This document shows, in pieces, positions 1 through 8,111 of a stretch of 64,000 bases of DNA. The position numbers and the translations under genes are program-made. Source of the stretch: CAG-791 sp002392385. Lineage in GTDB: Bacteria > Bacillota > Clostridia > Lachnospirales > Lachnospiraceae. The notes beneath the pieces were generated by a model. That model ran no database searches. It saw only the letters and a program-made list of their open reading frames with translations, and was not told the origin of the DNA. The stretch lies in the NCBI GenBank assembly GCA_946616295.1, contig CAMOIU010000003.1, forward strand, positions 1 through 64,000, read 5' to 3'. The first letter of the stretch is position 1; every line of letters begins with the position of its first letter.

Positions 1-136
1 ATTTTACGCTATACTCTTCTTAATGAGATACTGTCATTTGCCATACTCCTTCTTCTGTATTGTCTCATTTCCCCTGCCCGCCGTTGCCGGCAGAATTTAT
101 ATTATAAAGGCTGAGGGGCGAAATCTCAATTGCACT

Positions 137-164
137 TTTCCACAGTAAAAAATTCCTGTATAAT
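137..164 (+). promoter_or_regulatory. Putative sigma-A promoter of the two-component operon
   Basis: A TTTCCA -35-like hexamer (137-142) and a perfect TATAAT -10 (159-164) are separated by 16 bp and lie about 70 bp before the kinase start. The -35 match is only partial. The rest of positions 1-233 shows no convincing gene. Confidence 0.5.
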
Positions 165-233
165 TATTTTTCGAGTTAAACAGAGATTCTCTGCGGATCT
201 CCATTTCTTTTCTTCCTCTGAAGAGGTAATGCC

Positions 234-1784
234 GTGTCCAAGATCAAAGACTTCTGGCTTGGCTTATCGATCGGCTCGAAGATGCGGATGTTCATCATTC
301 TGCTGGTCTTCGTCCTCCTTACAGCCGCCGGATTCAACTATTATATCGTACAGTTCGCGGTCGGAGACGTCAGTCAGGTCATTCGCGACATCTCCCGCTG
401 CGAGAATGCCCAGGACGCCATGCTCGCCGAGGAGGAAGCCTTCCGCGTATATGTCCGTACGCCCTCCGGCGACAATCTGGCCAGTCTGCAGCAGGCTGTC
501 AGTCACACCAGGAGCACCATCTCTCTGCTGCCCTTTGATTACGCGGAGATCGGCCCGGAGCGCTGGGCCAGGACCTGGCGGATCCACAATTCCTACCAGA
601 GCTACTCCGAGGAGCGGGACGCCATCAGCGACCGGATCACCGGCTACGGCAGTCCCTACAACGTGGCTACGGCCCTGGAGGAGGACCACGAGACCGCGGA
701 GCTGCTGATGCGGGTCTATGGCATGCAGAACTATATCCGCGGCTATCTGCAGACTATCTCCCAGCTGACAGTGGATGCCGCCGGGGACCAGTATGACCTG
801 AAATACCCCCTGCTCCGGTCCATTCCCTACTTTCAGCTTCTGATCTCTATCGCGCTGATCCTTGTCTACGTCAGTCTGGCCCGTCTGATCACGGACTCTG
901 TCGTCACCCCCATCCTGAAGCTTGCGGCAGCTTCCCGCAGTATCTCCGGGGGCCATCTTGAGGAAGAGGACGTGGCTGTCAGCAACCGGGACGAGCTCGG
1001 AGAGCTGGTCAGTGCCTTCAACAGTATGAAACAGTCCACCCGGAAGAACATTCAGACCCTGGAAGAGAACCACCGCCTCTCCGAACAGCTGCACAGGCAG
1101 GCGATGGAGCAGGCGGAAATGGAGAAAAGGCTTGAGACCACCCGCATGAACCTTCTCCAGAGCCAGATCAAACCGCACTTTCTCTTCAATACCCTCAACT
1201 CCATCTCCGGCATGGCCGAGATCGAGGAAGCGGAGGTCACGGACAGCATGATCCGGTCCCTGGCCAGGCTCTTCCGCTATAATCTGCACACCGTCGACCA
1301 GTTCATCTCCCTCTCCCAGGAGCTGGAGGTGGCCAGGGACTATCTCTACCTGCAGAAAATGCGGTTCGGCGACAGGGTGGAGTATGAGATGATCCCGCCC
1401 CAGGGCAGCCCCGAGGCCGAGGACCTGCAGGATACACAGGTGCCTGTTTTTGTCCTGCAGCCCCTCATTGAAAATGCTGTCATTCACGGCATCTCCAAAA
1501 AAGAGCAGGGCGGCAGGATCACCATTCTCACGGAACAGAAGGACGGCTGCCTGCACATCCGGGTATCGGATACCGGCGTGGGCATGGATCCCGAGACCCT
1601 GCAGGGCCTTCTGCAGAAACTCAAGGGAGGAGCCTCCGACACGCGTGTCGGTATAGGCATAGGAAATCTATATCAGCGGCTGTGCTCTCTCTACGGGGAG
1701 GACGCCATGCAGATCAGCAGTGAGGCCGGTAAGGGGACACAGATCGATATCATGATCCCCCTGCAGGGGACAGGAGAACTGTAA
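234..1784 (+). CDS. Sensor histidine kinase, YesM/LytS-type with HAMP domain
   Basis: Membrane sensor kinase that would autophosphorylate on His and pass the phosphate to the adjacent response regulator. Two membrane segments (about residues 17-40 and 187-212) bracket an extracytoplasmic sensor region. A HAMP linker and coiled coil follow, then the His_kinase motif QIKPHFLFNTLN (near 310-320) and an ATP-binding domain with DTGVGMD near 443 and a C-terminal GIGIGNLYQRL glycine box. The start is GTG, chosen because GAAGAGG lies 7-8 nt upstream. The stop shares one base with the regulator ATG (TAATG), so the two are translationally coupled. The downstream binding protein suggests the signal is a TRAP-type organic acid (inference). 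Confidence 0.93.
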   Translation: MSKIKDFWLGLSIGSKMRMFIILLVFVLLTAAGFNYYIVQFAVGDVSQVIRDISRCENAQDAMLAEEEAFRVYVRTPSGDNLASLQQAVSHTRSTISLLPFDYAEIGPERWARTWRIHNSYQSYSEERDAISDRITGYGSPYNVATALEEDHETAELLMRVYGMQNYIRGYLQTISQLTVDAAGDQYDLKYPLLRSIPYFQLLISIALILVYVSLARLITDSVVTPILKLAAASRSISGGHLEEEDVAVSNRDELGELVSAFNSMKQSTRKNIQTLEENHRLSEQLHRQAMEQAEMEKRLETTRMNLLQSQIKPHFLFNTLNSISGMAEIEEAEVTDSMIRSLARLFRYNLHTVDQFISLSQELEVARDYLYLQKMRFGDRVEYEMIPPQGSPEAEDLQDTQVPVFVLQPLIENAVIHGISKKEQGGRITILTEQKDGCLHIRVSDTGVGMDPETLQGLLQKLKGGASDTRVGIGIGNLYQRLCSLYGEDAMQISSEAGKGTQIDIMIPLQGTGEL

Positions 1785-2572
1785 TGCTGAAGATATTGAT
1801 TGCTGACGATGAGGTGATCGAGCGTCTCGTTCTGGAGAAAAAGCTCCGGCGTTTATACGGCAGCGACTGTGCGATCCTGGTGGCGCAGAACGGGCGGGAG
1901 GTGCTGGAGATCTACCGGCAGGAGCATCCCCAGATCCTGATCCTCGATATTGAGATGCCGGTGACCACCGGTCTGGAAGCCGCGCGCGCCATCCGCAGGA
2001 CGGACAGCGCCTGCAGCATCATCTTCCTGACTGCCTTCGACGAGTTTGCCTACGCCAAGGCTGCCATATCCGTCCATGCCCTCGATTATCTTCTCAAGCC
2101 CTGCGACGAGTATGAGCTGGTCAATGCCGTCGACGAGGCGATCCGCCTCGCCCGCTTCCGCGATCCCTCGGCCGACAGTGAGCCTGAAGATAAGGGCCCG
2201 GAGGACGCCGCCCAGGATCTCACAGAGGAGCCCGCGGAGGAGGAAAGACCCCGTGAAGAGTTCCGCGCCTACATCGCAGAGCACTATATGGAAGATATCG
2301 CCGTGAAGGATATCGCGGGCTATTTCGGCTACTCGGAGGCCTATTTCTGCAAGCGCTTCAAGCAGTATTTCGGCCACAGCTTCGTCACCTACCTGACCGA
2401 CTACCGCATGCAGAAGGCGGAGGAACTCATGCGCACCAGCCGCCTTACCATCAAGCAGATCGGCAAGGCCGTCGGCTACCCCGAGCCCAACTACTTCACC
2501 AAGGTCTTCCGCCGTGTCCGGGGCGTGAGCCCTTCCGAATTCAGGGAATCGCAGACGCCCGGCGCCCAGTAA
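1784..2572 (+). CDS. Response regulator, receiver plus AraC-type DNA-binding domain
   Basis: Two-domain regulator. The N-terminal receiver has the DD pair near residues 8-9, the phospho-acceptor Asp in ILDIEMP (about 54-56) and the conserved Lys in LLKPCDE (about 105). An acidic linker (about 126-160) leads to an AraC double helix-turn-helix, including YFCKRFKQYFG and the terminal FTKVFRRVRGVSPSEFR. It overlaps the kinase by one base. AraC-type regulators usually bind paired direct repeats, and such a pair lies upstream of the TRAP operon at 7465-7498, so that operon is the likely target (inference). Confidence 0.93.
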   Translation: MLKILIADDEVIERLVLEKKLRRLYGSDCAILVAQNGREVLEIYRQEHPQILILDIEMPVTTGLEAARAIRRTDSACSIIFLTAFDEFAYAKAAISVHALDYLLKPCDEYELVNAVDEAIRLARFRDPSADSEPEDKGPEDAAQDLTEEPAEEERPREEFRAYIAEHYMEDIAVKDIAGYFGYSEAYFCKRFKQYFGHSFVTYLTDYRMQKAEELMRTSRLTIKQIGKAVGYPEPNYFTKVFRRVRGVSPSEFRESQTPGAQ

Positions 2573-2586
2573 AGAGGTCTTCCGCC

Positions 2587-3660
2587 ATGAACAAACCACG
2601 TACCGCTCTGATCCTCGCCGTCTCTCTCCTCCTCGCCGCTCTCCTGACGGCCGGCTGCGGGAAGACGTCTGAGGACACAGCCTCCGCCCCCTCCGGGGAT
2701 CCTCTCCTTCTGAACAACGAGACGACCGTCGTGCACGACGTGACGCCCGAGTACGTCTTCACCTACGCGGAGAACCAGACCGAGGACTACCCCACGACAC
2801 AGGGCGCCTACCGTTTTGCCCAGCTCGTCAATGACCGCACCGGAGGCCGCATCCAGATCCGGGTCTACGCGGACGCCCAGCTGGGCGACGAACAGTCCAC
2901 CCTGGAACAGCTCCGCTTCGGCGGCATAGATTTCGTCCGCTGCTCCCTCTCCACCATGACGCCCTACAGCGACATGGCCAACGTCCTCATGCTGCCCTAT
3001 CTCTACCGGGATGCCGCCCACATGTGGGCAGTCCTGGATGGAGACATCGGCCGCCAGGTCGCCGATTCCTTCATGGACACCGGCTTCATGCCCCTGGCCT
3101 GGTATGACGCGGGCGTCAGAAGCTTCTATTTCAAGGATCCTGTCCGGTCACTGGAGGATATGGAGGGACTGATCGTCCGTGTACAGCCGGTAGAAATGAT
3201 GGAGGACATGGTGGAGCTTTTGGGGGCCACTGCCCTTCCCGTCACCTACGAGAACGTCTACTCCGCCATCCAGGAAGGCAAGGCCGACGGCGCCGAGAAC
3301 AACTGGTCCTCCTACGAGACCATGCAGCACAACAAGGTCGCCCCCTACTACCTCCTCGATGAACACATGCGCGTCCCCGAGATGCAGATGATCTCCCTGG
3401 TCACCTGGAACCAGCTCACCCAAGAAGATCAGACCATCATCCTGGAATGTGCCGCCGAGGCCGCCGACTACGAGCGCATGCTCTGGACCGCCCGCGAAGA
3501 AAAGGCCCGCGAACGCGTCCTCTCACAGGGCACCGAGGAGATTCCCCTCTCCGAGGCAGAAAAAAAGAAGTTCCATGAAGCCATGGAACCCCTTTACCTC
3601 AAATACTGTGAGAAATATATGGACCTCGTGGAAGAGATCCGCGAGACACAGGCTCAATAA
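2587..3660 (+). CDS. TRAP-type DctP-family substrate-binding lipoprotein linked to the two-component system
   Basis: Extracytoplasmic solute-binding protein of the DctP/TAXI-TRAP superfamily, 357 residues. A signal peptide ends in lipobox LLTAGC, so it is membrane-anchored. The fold is recognisable from the segment around residues 60-120 (NDRTGGRIQIRVYADAQLGDE), IVRVQPVEMMEDMVELLGA and the signature NVYSAIQEGKADGAENNW. It starts 15 bp after the regulator and has no permease partner in its own operon. It could feed the TRAP permease downstream on the other strand, or act as the ligand-sensing partner of the kinase as some DctP proteins do (inference). Confidence 0.9.
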   Translation: MNKPRTALILAVSLLLAALLTAGCGKTSEDTASAPSGDPLLLNNETTVVHDVTPEYVFTYAENQTEDYPTTQGAYRFAQLVNDRTGGRIQIRVYADAQLGDEQSTLEQLRFGGIDFVRCSLSTMTPYSDMANVLMLPYLYRDAAHMWAVLDGDIGRQVADSFMDTGFMPLAWYDAGVRSFYFKDPVRSLEDMEGLIVRVQPVEMMEDMVELLGATALPVTYENVYSAIQEGKADGAENNWSSYETMQHNKVAPYYLLDEHMRVPEMQMISLVTWNQLTQEDQTIILECAAEAADYERMLWTAREEKARERVLSQGTEEIPLSEAEKKKFHEAMEPLYLKYCEKYMDLVEEIRETQAQ

Positions 3661-3666
3661 GCCTTA

Positions 3667-4173
3667 TCATTTGCCCGCTTTACGGAGCTGTTCGGTCATG
3701 AAATCGAACAGCTCTTTTTTCATCTCCGGTGTCTCGAAGACCCTGTTCGGAAGCAGATAAGCATGCATCTGATCCGGCACGATGACCAGCATCGACCGCC
3801 GGTTGATCACCATTCCGCCGCCCTTCTCGTCCGGCACGAAGGACTTCCACGGGATCCGCTGCAGATGCTTCTGCACCCTGATCACCATCCCTCCCGTGTC
3901 AAAAGACAGCGTCGTGTCCACCTGCACGGCCTGGGCGTCCCGGATCGACGTAAGATAAACGACGATCGGCTGAAAGACCGGAAACACCAGCAGGGCGACC
4001 ACCATCAGCCCCTTGCCCAGCCCGTTGGTCTCGTTCCATTTGGCAATCGTCAGCGCAAGCACCGAAAGCGTGAAAATGATACTCACCAGCGCCGTCCAGT
4101 TCCTATAATAGTTTTCCATCCGGAACTTCCAATAATCTTCCGGCGTATTTCTGAATGTATATTCGTACTTCAT
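3667..4173 (-). CDS. YcxB-like membrane protein
   Basis: A 168-residue protein with two adjacent membrane helices (about residues 25-42 and 50-70) followed by a cytoplasmic beta-rich YcxB-like domain (RIPWKSF, VIVPDQMHAYLLPNRVF). ATG at 4173 was chosen because AGGAGG lies 6 nt upstream; a longer reading frame upstream has no ribosome site. The function of the family is unknown. It converges with the binding-protein gene, 6 bp apart, and has its own promoter. Confidence 0.75.
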   Translation of the reverse strand: MKYEYTFRNTPEDYWKFRMENYYRNWTALVSIIFTLSVLALTIAKWNETNGLGKGLMVVALLVFPVFQPIVVYLTSIRDAQAVQVDTTLSFDTGGMVIRVQKHLQRIPWKSFVPDEKGGGMVINRRSMLVIVPDQMHAYLLPNRVFETPEMKKELFDFMTEQLRKAGK

Positions 4174-4200
4174 AGACACCTCCTGCTCAAAGAGAGTTCT

Positions 4201-4228
4201 ATTATAGCACATATATCAGGGCTGTCGA
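4201..4228 (-). promoter_or_regulatory. Sigma-A promoter for the YcxB-like gene
   Basis: On the minus strand TCGACA (4228-4223) and a perfect TATAAT (4206-4201) are separated by 16 bp, about 28 bp before the YcxB start codon. Confidence 0.6.
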
Positions 4229-4265
4229 CGCATCATCCTCAACTGCCACGGCCCTGCCGACACAT

Positions 4266-4306
4266 AAAAACCGCCATGCCGCGGTTCTCTCCGCAGCGTG
4301 GCAGTT
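4266..4306 (-). terminator. Rho-independent terminator of the TRAP operon
   Basis: On the minus strand a stem of about 15 bp (ACTGCCACGCTGCGG pairing with CCGCGGCATGGCGGT, with some G-U pairs) is followed by TTTTT. It lies 27 bp after the dctM stop. Confidence 0.75.
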
Positions 4307-4332
4307 TCTGATTTTGTTGATGCAGGCGGCCT

Positions 4333-5631
4333 TTATGCGCCGTAGCCGGTGAGCCACGGGATGCACATGGTGATGGCCGGGATGAAGGTGATCAGCATCA
4401 GGGCGATGATCATGAATACGTAGAAGGGGATCATCTCCTTGACGATCTTCTCCATGGGTCTCTTGGCGATACCGGAGCCGATGAAGAGGACCGCGCCGAC
4501 CGGAGGGGTCAGCAGGCCGATGCCGCAGTTCAGGACCAGCATGATACCGTACTGGATGGGATCGATGCCGATGGAGGTAGCGATCGGCAGCAGGATCGGA
4601 GTGGTGATCAGGATGATGGGAGCCATATCCATGATCATACCCAGGACCAGCAGGATGACGTTCAGCAGGATGGCGATCACGTAAGGGTTGTCGGACACGC
4701 CGGTGATCAGGTTGGCGGCCAGGGACGGCACGTGCAGCTTGGTCAGCAGGTAGCCGAATGCGTTGGAGGTCGCGATCAGGATCAGAACGATGGACAGGGT
4801 GTCCACGCACTGGTCAAGGGCCTTCCAGACGCCCTTCCAGGTCAATCCCTTGTAGACGTACAGGGACACGATCAGGGAGTAGATAACGGCAATAGCCGCG
4901 GACTCTGTGGCGGTGAAAACACCGGCGCAGACGCCGACGACAACGATCAGGATCGCGGAAAGGGCCCAGATCGATGTCGCGAATTCCTTGCCCAGACGGG
5001 ACAGGCTGAAGGCGTCTCCCTTCGGGTAGCCTCTCTTCTTGGAGAGGATGTAGGACAGAACCATCAGGGAACCTGCCAGAACAGCGCCCGGAAGGTAGCC
5101 GGCCAGGAAGAGGCTCCCGACGGAAAGGCCGCCCGCCGTCGTGGCGTAGATGACCATGTTGTGGGACGGGGGCACCAGCATGCCCTCGACGGAGGAGGAG
5201 ATGGTGACAGCCGTCGCGAAGTCGACGTCATAGCCTCTGTTGACCATCATGGGAATCTCCAGAGAGCCCAGGGATGCGGTATCCGCAGAGGCGGAACCGG
5301 AAATGCCGCCGAAGAAATAGGAGGCGACGATGTTGACCATAGCCAGGCCGCCGGTCATCCAGCCGACGCAGGCGTCCGCCAGGTTCAGGAGCTTCTCGGA
5401 GATACCGCCGGAGCCCATCAGAACACCCATGGTGATGAAGAAGGGCACCGCCATCAGGGAGAAGGAGCTGATACCCTTGACCATCTGCTGCGTGAGGGTC
5501 GCCAGCGGCAGTCCCTGGTAGGTCAGGCACAGGACCGTGGAGATCGCCACAGAGTAGGCGATCGGGAAACGGAGGAATACCATGACCAGGAACGATACAA
5601 GAAGAATGACGATAGCTGTAGATTCAGACAT
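4333..5631 (-). CDS. dctM: TRAP transporter large permease subunit
   Basis: DctM-type integral membrane subunit, 432 residues with about 12 hydrophobic helices, which couples Na+ gradients to uptake of the ligand brought by DctP. Family signatures include FFGGISGSASADTASLG, PPSHNMVIY and GLLTPPVGAVLFI. A GTG one codon earlier is possible, but the ATG at 5631 has the better spacing from AGGAGG. The ATG overlaps the dctQ stop (TGATG), so translation is coupled. It is the last gene of dctP-dctQ-dctM. The substrate cannot be read from the sequence; C4-dicarboxylates or sugar acids are typical. Confidence 0.95.
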   Translation of the reverse strand: MSESTAIVILLVSFLVMVFLRFPIAYSVAISTVLCLTYQGLPLATLTQQMVKGISSFSLMAVPFFITMGVLMGSGGISEKLLNLADACVGWMTGGLAMVNIVASYFFGGISGSASADTASLGSLEIPMMVNRGYDVDFATAVTISSSVEGMLVPPSHNMVIYATTAGGLSVGSLFLAGYLPGAVLAGSLMVLSYILSKKRGYPKGDAFSLSRLGKEFATSIWALSAILIVVVGVCAGVFTATESAAIAVIYSLIVSLYVYKGLTWKGVWKALDQCVDTLSIVLILIATSNAFGYLLTKLHVPSLAANLITGVSDNPYVIAILLNVILLVLGMIMDMAPIILITTPILLPIATSIGIDPIQYGIMLVLNCGIGLLTPPVGAVLFIGSGIAKRPMEKIVKEMIPFYVFMIIALMLITFIPAITMCIPWLTGYGA

Positions 5632-6155
5632 CACGCTTCCTCCTTTCTTCCGAAGTATCTCTCGATATCGATGACGACTCTCTCGACCTCAAAGAAGATC
5701 ATGGCGAGGCCGGCGAAGGGGATCGGGAAATACTGCCAGAACTTGGACAGCCAGGGCATGGAAATGTAGGTGCCCTTGGAGCCGAGGCCGGCCGCGTACT
5801 GCCAGCCGGTGACCAGCATGATGACTGCCAGGATCAGGACCGCGATGTCCGCGATCAGGTCCAGGGTGATGATGACTTTTTCAGGCAGATAGCGGTCGAA
5901 AGCCGTCATCCGGATGTGGGCGTTTCTCTTGATGGCCAGGGAGGCGGACAGGACTGCCATGTAGGACATCAGTGTCAAGATGAGCTCCTCACCCCAGTTG
6001 GGAGCGGGGATCACGGTGATGTAACGGGCAAGGACGATCCAGCTGGTGATCAGGATATCCGCCACGAGCAGGACCTTGCAGATAAACATGAATACCGAGT
6101 ACACGAAGTTGTATACCGGCTCGATTTTTCTGAGTTTCAAAAAGATAGCAGGCAT
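5631..6155 (-). CDS. dctQ: TRAP transporter small permease subunit
   Basis: DctQ-type protein of 174 residues with four predicted helices and the usual NWGEELILTLMSYMAVLSASLAIKR-like core near residues 53-78. It pairs with DctM to form the membrane complex. AAGGGGGA lies 6 nt before the ATG. It is separated from dctP by a strong hairpin and fused translationally to dctM. Confidence 0.93.
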   Translation of the reverse strand: MPAIFLKLRKIEPVYNFVYSVFMFICKVLLVADILITSWIVLARYITVIPAPNWGEELILTLMSYMAVLSASLAIKRNAHIRMTAFDRYLPEKVIITLDLIADIAVLILAVIMLVTGWQYAAGLGSKGTYISMPWLSKFWQYFPIPFAGLAMIFFEVERVVIDIERYFGRKEEA

Positions 6156-6171
6156 TACAGTCCCCCTTATT

Positions 6172-6203
6172 GAAAAGTGCTCCGGCTGTCCGGAGCACTT
6201 TTC
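6172..6203 (-). terminator. Intra-operon hairpin between dctP and dctQ
   Basis: A perfect 14-bp stem (GAAAAGTGCTCCGG and its complement, 4-nt loop) lies 48 bp after the dctP stop. The U-rich run is part of the stem, so it may be a partial terminator or an mRNA 3'-end stabiliser that gives more binding protein than permease. Confidence 0.65.
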
Positions 6204-6250
6204 AGATCAGCCTATTTGGTTCTTTTCGGACTTAATGGTCAGTCGTTCAA

Positions 6251-7360
6251 TCAGTCGGCAAGATCAAGAAGCTGCTGATAGACTTCCGCCAGATCGCCGG
6301 TCGCGTACTCATCAGCGATGGGCTTGCAGGCTGCCTGCCATGCGGTCTTGTCTTCGACTTCGATGACGTTGATGCCCTGCTCCTTCAGCTGTGCAAGGAC
6401 CTCGTTCTCCTTCTCCTCGGAGACTTCACGGCAGTAGTCGGAAGCGGTCTTGCCGGCCTCGAGGATCCAGCCCTGCTGCTCTTCGGTCAGGCTGTTCCAG
6501 GCTTCGTCAGTGATGATGGTCATCATGGCGCCCAGGGTGTGGCCGTCCAGGGTCAGGTTGGGGCCGACTTCCTGGAAGCTGTTGCCGGCGTAGTTGACGG
6601 TGGGCTGCTCAGCGCCGTCGATGGTGCCGTTCTGCATGGAGGAGTAGATCTCGCTCATGGAGACGGGGGAAGAGGTAGCGCCCAGGCTGGACACCATCTT
6701 CTGCATGATGGGGTCGTTGGACACACGGATCTTCATGTTCTTCATGTCGTCGGGGGTGGTGATGGGCTTGGACTCGACTGTGAAGAAATTACGGAAGCCT
6801 TCCTCACCGAAGTAGAGACCTTTGACGCCCAGACCCAGCTCTTCGGACTCGTTCAGGAATTCCTGGCCCAGCTCGCTGTTAGCGAAGTTCCAGAAGTGAT
6901 TTCTGTCAGCGAAGGTGTAAGGCAGGGACAGAAGAACGGACTTCTTGGTGCCGTAGGAGGTCAGCGCGAAAGCGGAGATACGGCAGATGTCGACCGTGCC
7001 GGAGTTCATGGTCATACCGTCAAGGATGTCAGCCTCAACACCGAGGACGCCGCCGCCCTGCAGGTCGATCTGGATGGTGCCGCCGGAAAGTCTCTCGACC
7101 TCTTCCTTGAACTTAAGGTCCATGGCGCCGCAGACAGTGTTCTCGAGCGGGTTGACCTCAGCCATGGTCAGGGTGATCACGTCGCCGGCAGGGGCTTCCG
7201 CTGCCGCTTCACCTTCGGCCGGAGCCTCAGCCTCAGCTGCGGGCTCAGCCTCAGCCGCGGGCTCGCTGCCGGCAGAAGAGCCGCCGGACAGACCGCAGCC
7301 TGCCATCAGAGACGCTGCCATCACTGCGCAGAGCACAGCACTGATGAGTTTCTTTTTCAT
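6251..7360 (-). CDS. dctP: TRAP transporter substrate-binding lipoprotein
   Basis: DctP-family binding protein, 369 residues. A signal peptide with lipobox SLMAGC is followed by an Ala/Glu/Pro-rich tether (about residues 30-60), then the bilobed domain with MKIRVSNDPIMQKMVSSLGA and the signature EIYSSMQNGTIDGAEQP. GGGAGG precedes the ATG. It is the first gene of the TRAP operon and is only a distant paralogue of the binding protein beside the kinase, so the locus has two DctP proteins for one permease. Confidence 0.94.
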   Translation of the reverse strand: MKKKLISAVLCAVMAASLMAGCGLSGGSSAGSEPAAEAEPAAEAEAPAEGEAAAEAPAGDVITLTMAEVNPLENTVCGAMDLKFKEEVERLSGGTIQIDLQGGGVLGVEADILDGMTMNSGTVDICRISAFALTSYGTKKSVLLSLPYTFADRNHFWNFANSELGQEFLNESEELGLGVKGLYFGEEGFRNFFTVESKPITTPDDMKNMKIRVSNDPIMQKMVSSLGATSSPVSMSEIYSSMQNGTIDGAEQPTVNYAGNSFQEVGPNLTLDGHTLGAMMTIITDEAWNSLTEEQQGWILEAGKTASDYCREVSEEKENEVLAQLKEQGINVIEVEDKTAWQAACKPIADEYATGDLAEVYQQLLDLAD

Positions 7361-7434
7361 TAAGCAATTCCTCCCTTCTGGATCTGTCTCTCTTTCTGAT
7401 TCCTTTTGAGAGACGATGGATGTTTACTGTTTAG

Positions 7435-7498
7435 ATTATAAAAAAACAATGAACAATATCACATGGGAAATTTTTGGAATTGCACTGGTAAATTTTTG
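7435..7498 (-). promoter_or_regulatory. TRAP operon promoter with AraC-like direct-repeat operator
   Basis: On the minus strand a perfect TATAAT (7440-7435) lacks a good -35. Two 12-bp direct repeats, CAAAAATTT(A/C)CC, occur at 7498-7487 and 7476-7465. They are 22 bp apart (two helical turns), and the nearer one ends 24 bp before the -10. A weak -35 preceded by phased direct repeats is the usual layout for an AraC-family activator, probably the regulator at 1784-2572 (inference). Confidence 0.6.
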
Positions 7499-7526
7499 TT
7501 CTTTCCGTTCAGAAAGGCAGTCGAAT

Positions 7527-8090
7527 TCAGAAAACAAGGAGACACGCCAGTCCGCAGAGGAGGGCGCCTCCCGCGATCTGGGCGGCGTCTGTGCGCAGGG
7601 TGCCGTAGATGCGGCCGCCCAGATAGCCCAGTATGGTACACAGGCAGGCACTGCCGAAGGCCGCCGCCACCATAGCGGCCAGGGGATAGCGCAGGAGGCC
7701 GAAGGCGCAGCCCGCTGCCGCCGACAGGCCGCAGCAGCGCAGGCACAGCAGGGTATCCTCCTGCATATTGATCCGCTCCATGCGGTGCTCCAGGATCGTC
7801 TTTTTCCGCAGTCCGAAGAGGATCATGCGGGCGCCGCAGCCGGCCAGGAGCACGCAGGCCGCGATGTGGGCGGGATCGCCTCCCGTCTGCACATGGCTGT
7901 CAGCCCGGAGCAGCAGGACGCCGGCCCCGTAACCGAGGCCGGCTGTCGTAAGCTGCAGGATCCCCCAGATCACAGCCATCCACACCATGCGCATATCCAG
8001 ACATACGATGTTTGCGCCGCGCCTTGCGACGATCCCATAGATTCCCAGGCCCATGGAAACGGAAAGAATGAGCAGACTTGCTGCAGCCAT
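7527..8090 (-). CDS. Small polytopic membrane protein, possibly MntP-like
   Basis: A 187-residue, highly hydrophobic protein with about six helices. The N-terminal ILSVSMGLGIYG, the polar central hinge (LRKKTILEHRMERINMQ) and the C-terminal helix with IAGGALLCGLACLL loosely resemble MntP/YebN manganese exporters. The acidic metal-binding residues of that family are not clearly present, so the assignment is weak. AAGGAG lies upstream of the ATG. It begins 21 bp after the stop of the heptad-repeat gene and may be the last gene of that operon. Confidence 0.6.
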   Translation of the reverse strand: MAAASLLILSVSMGLGIYGIVARRGANIVCLDMRMVWMAVIWGILQLTTAGLGYGAGVLLLRADSHVQTGGDPAHIAACVLLAGCGARMILFGLRKKTILEHRMERINMQEDTLLCLRCCGLSAAAGCAFGLLRYPLAAMVAAAFGSACLCTILGYLGGRIYGTLRTDAAQIAGGALLCGLACLLVF

Positions 8091-8111
8091 ATCTTTCTCT
8101 CCTTTCCCGGA

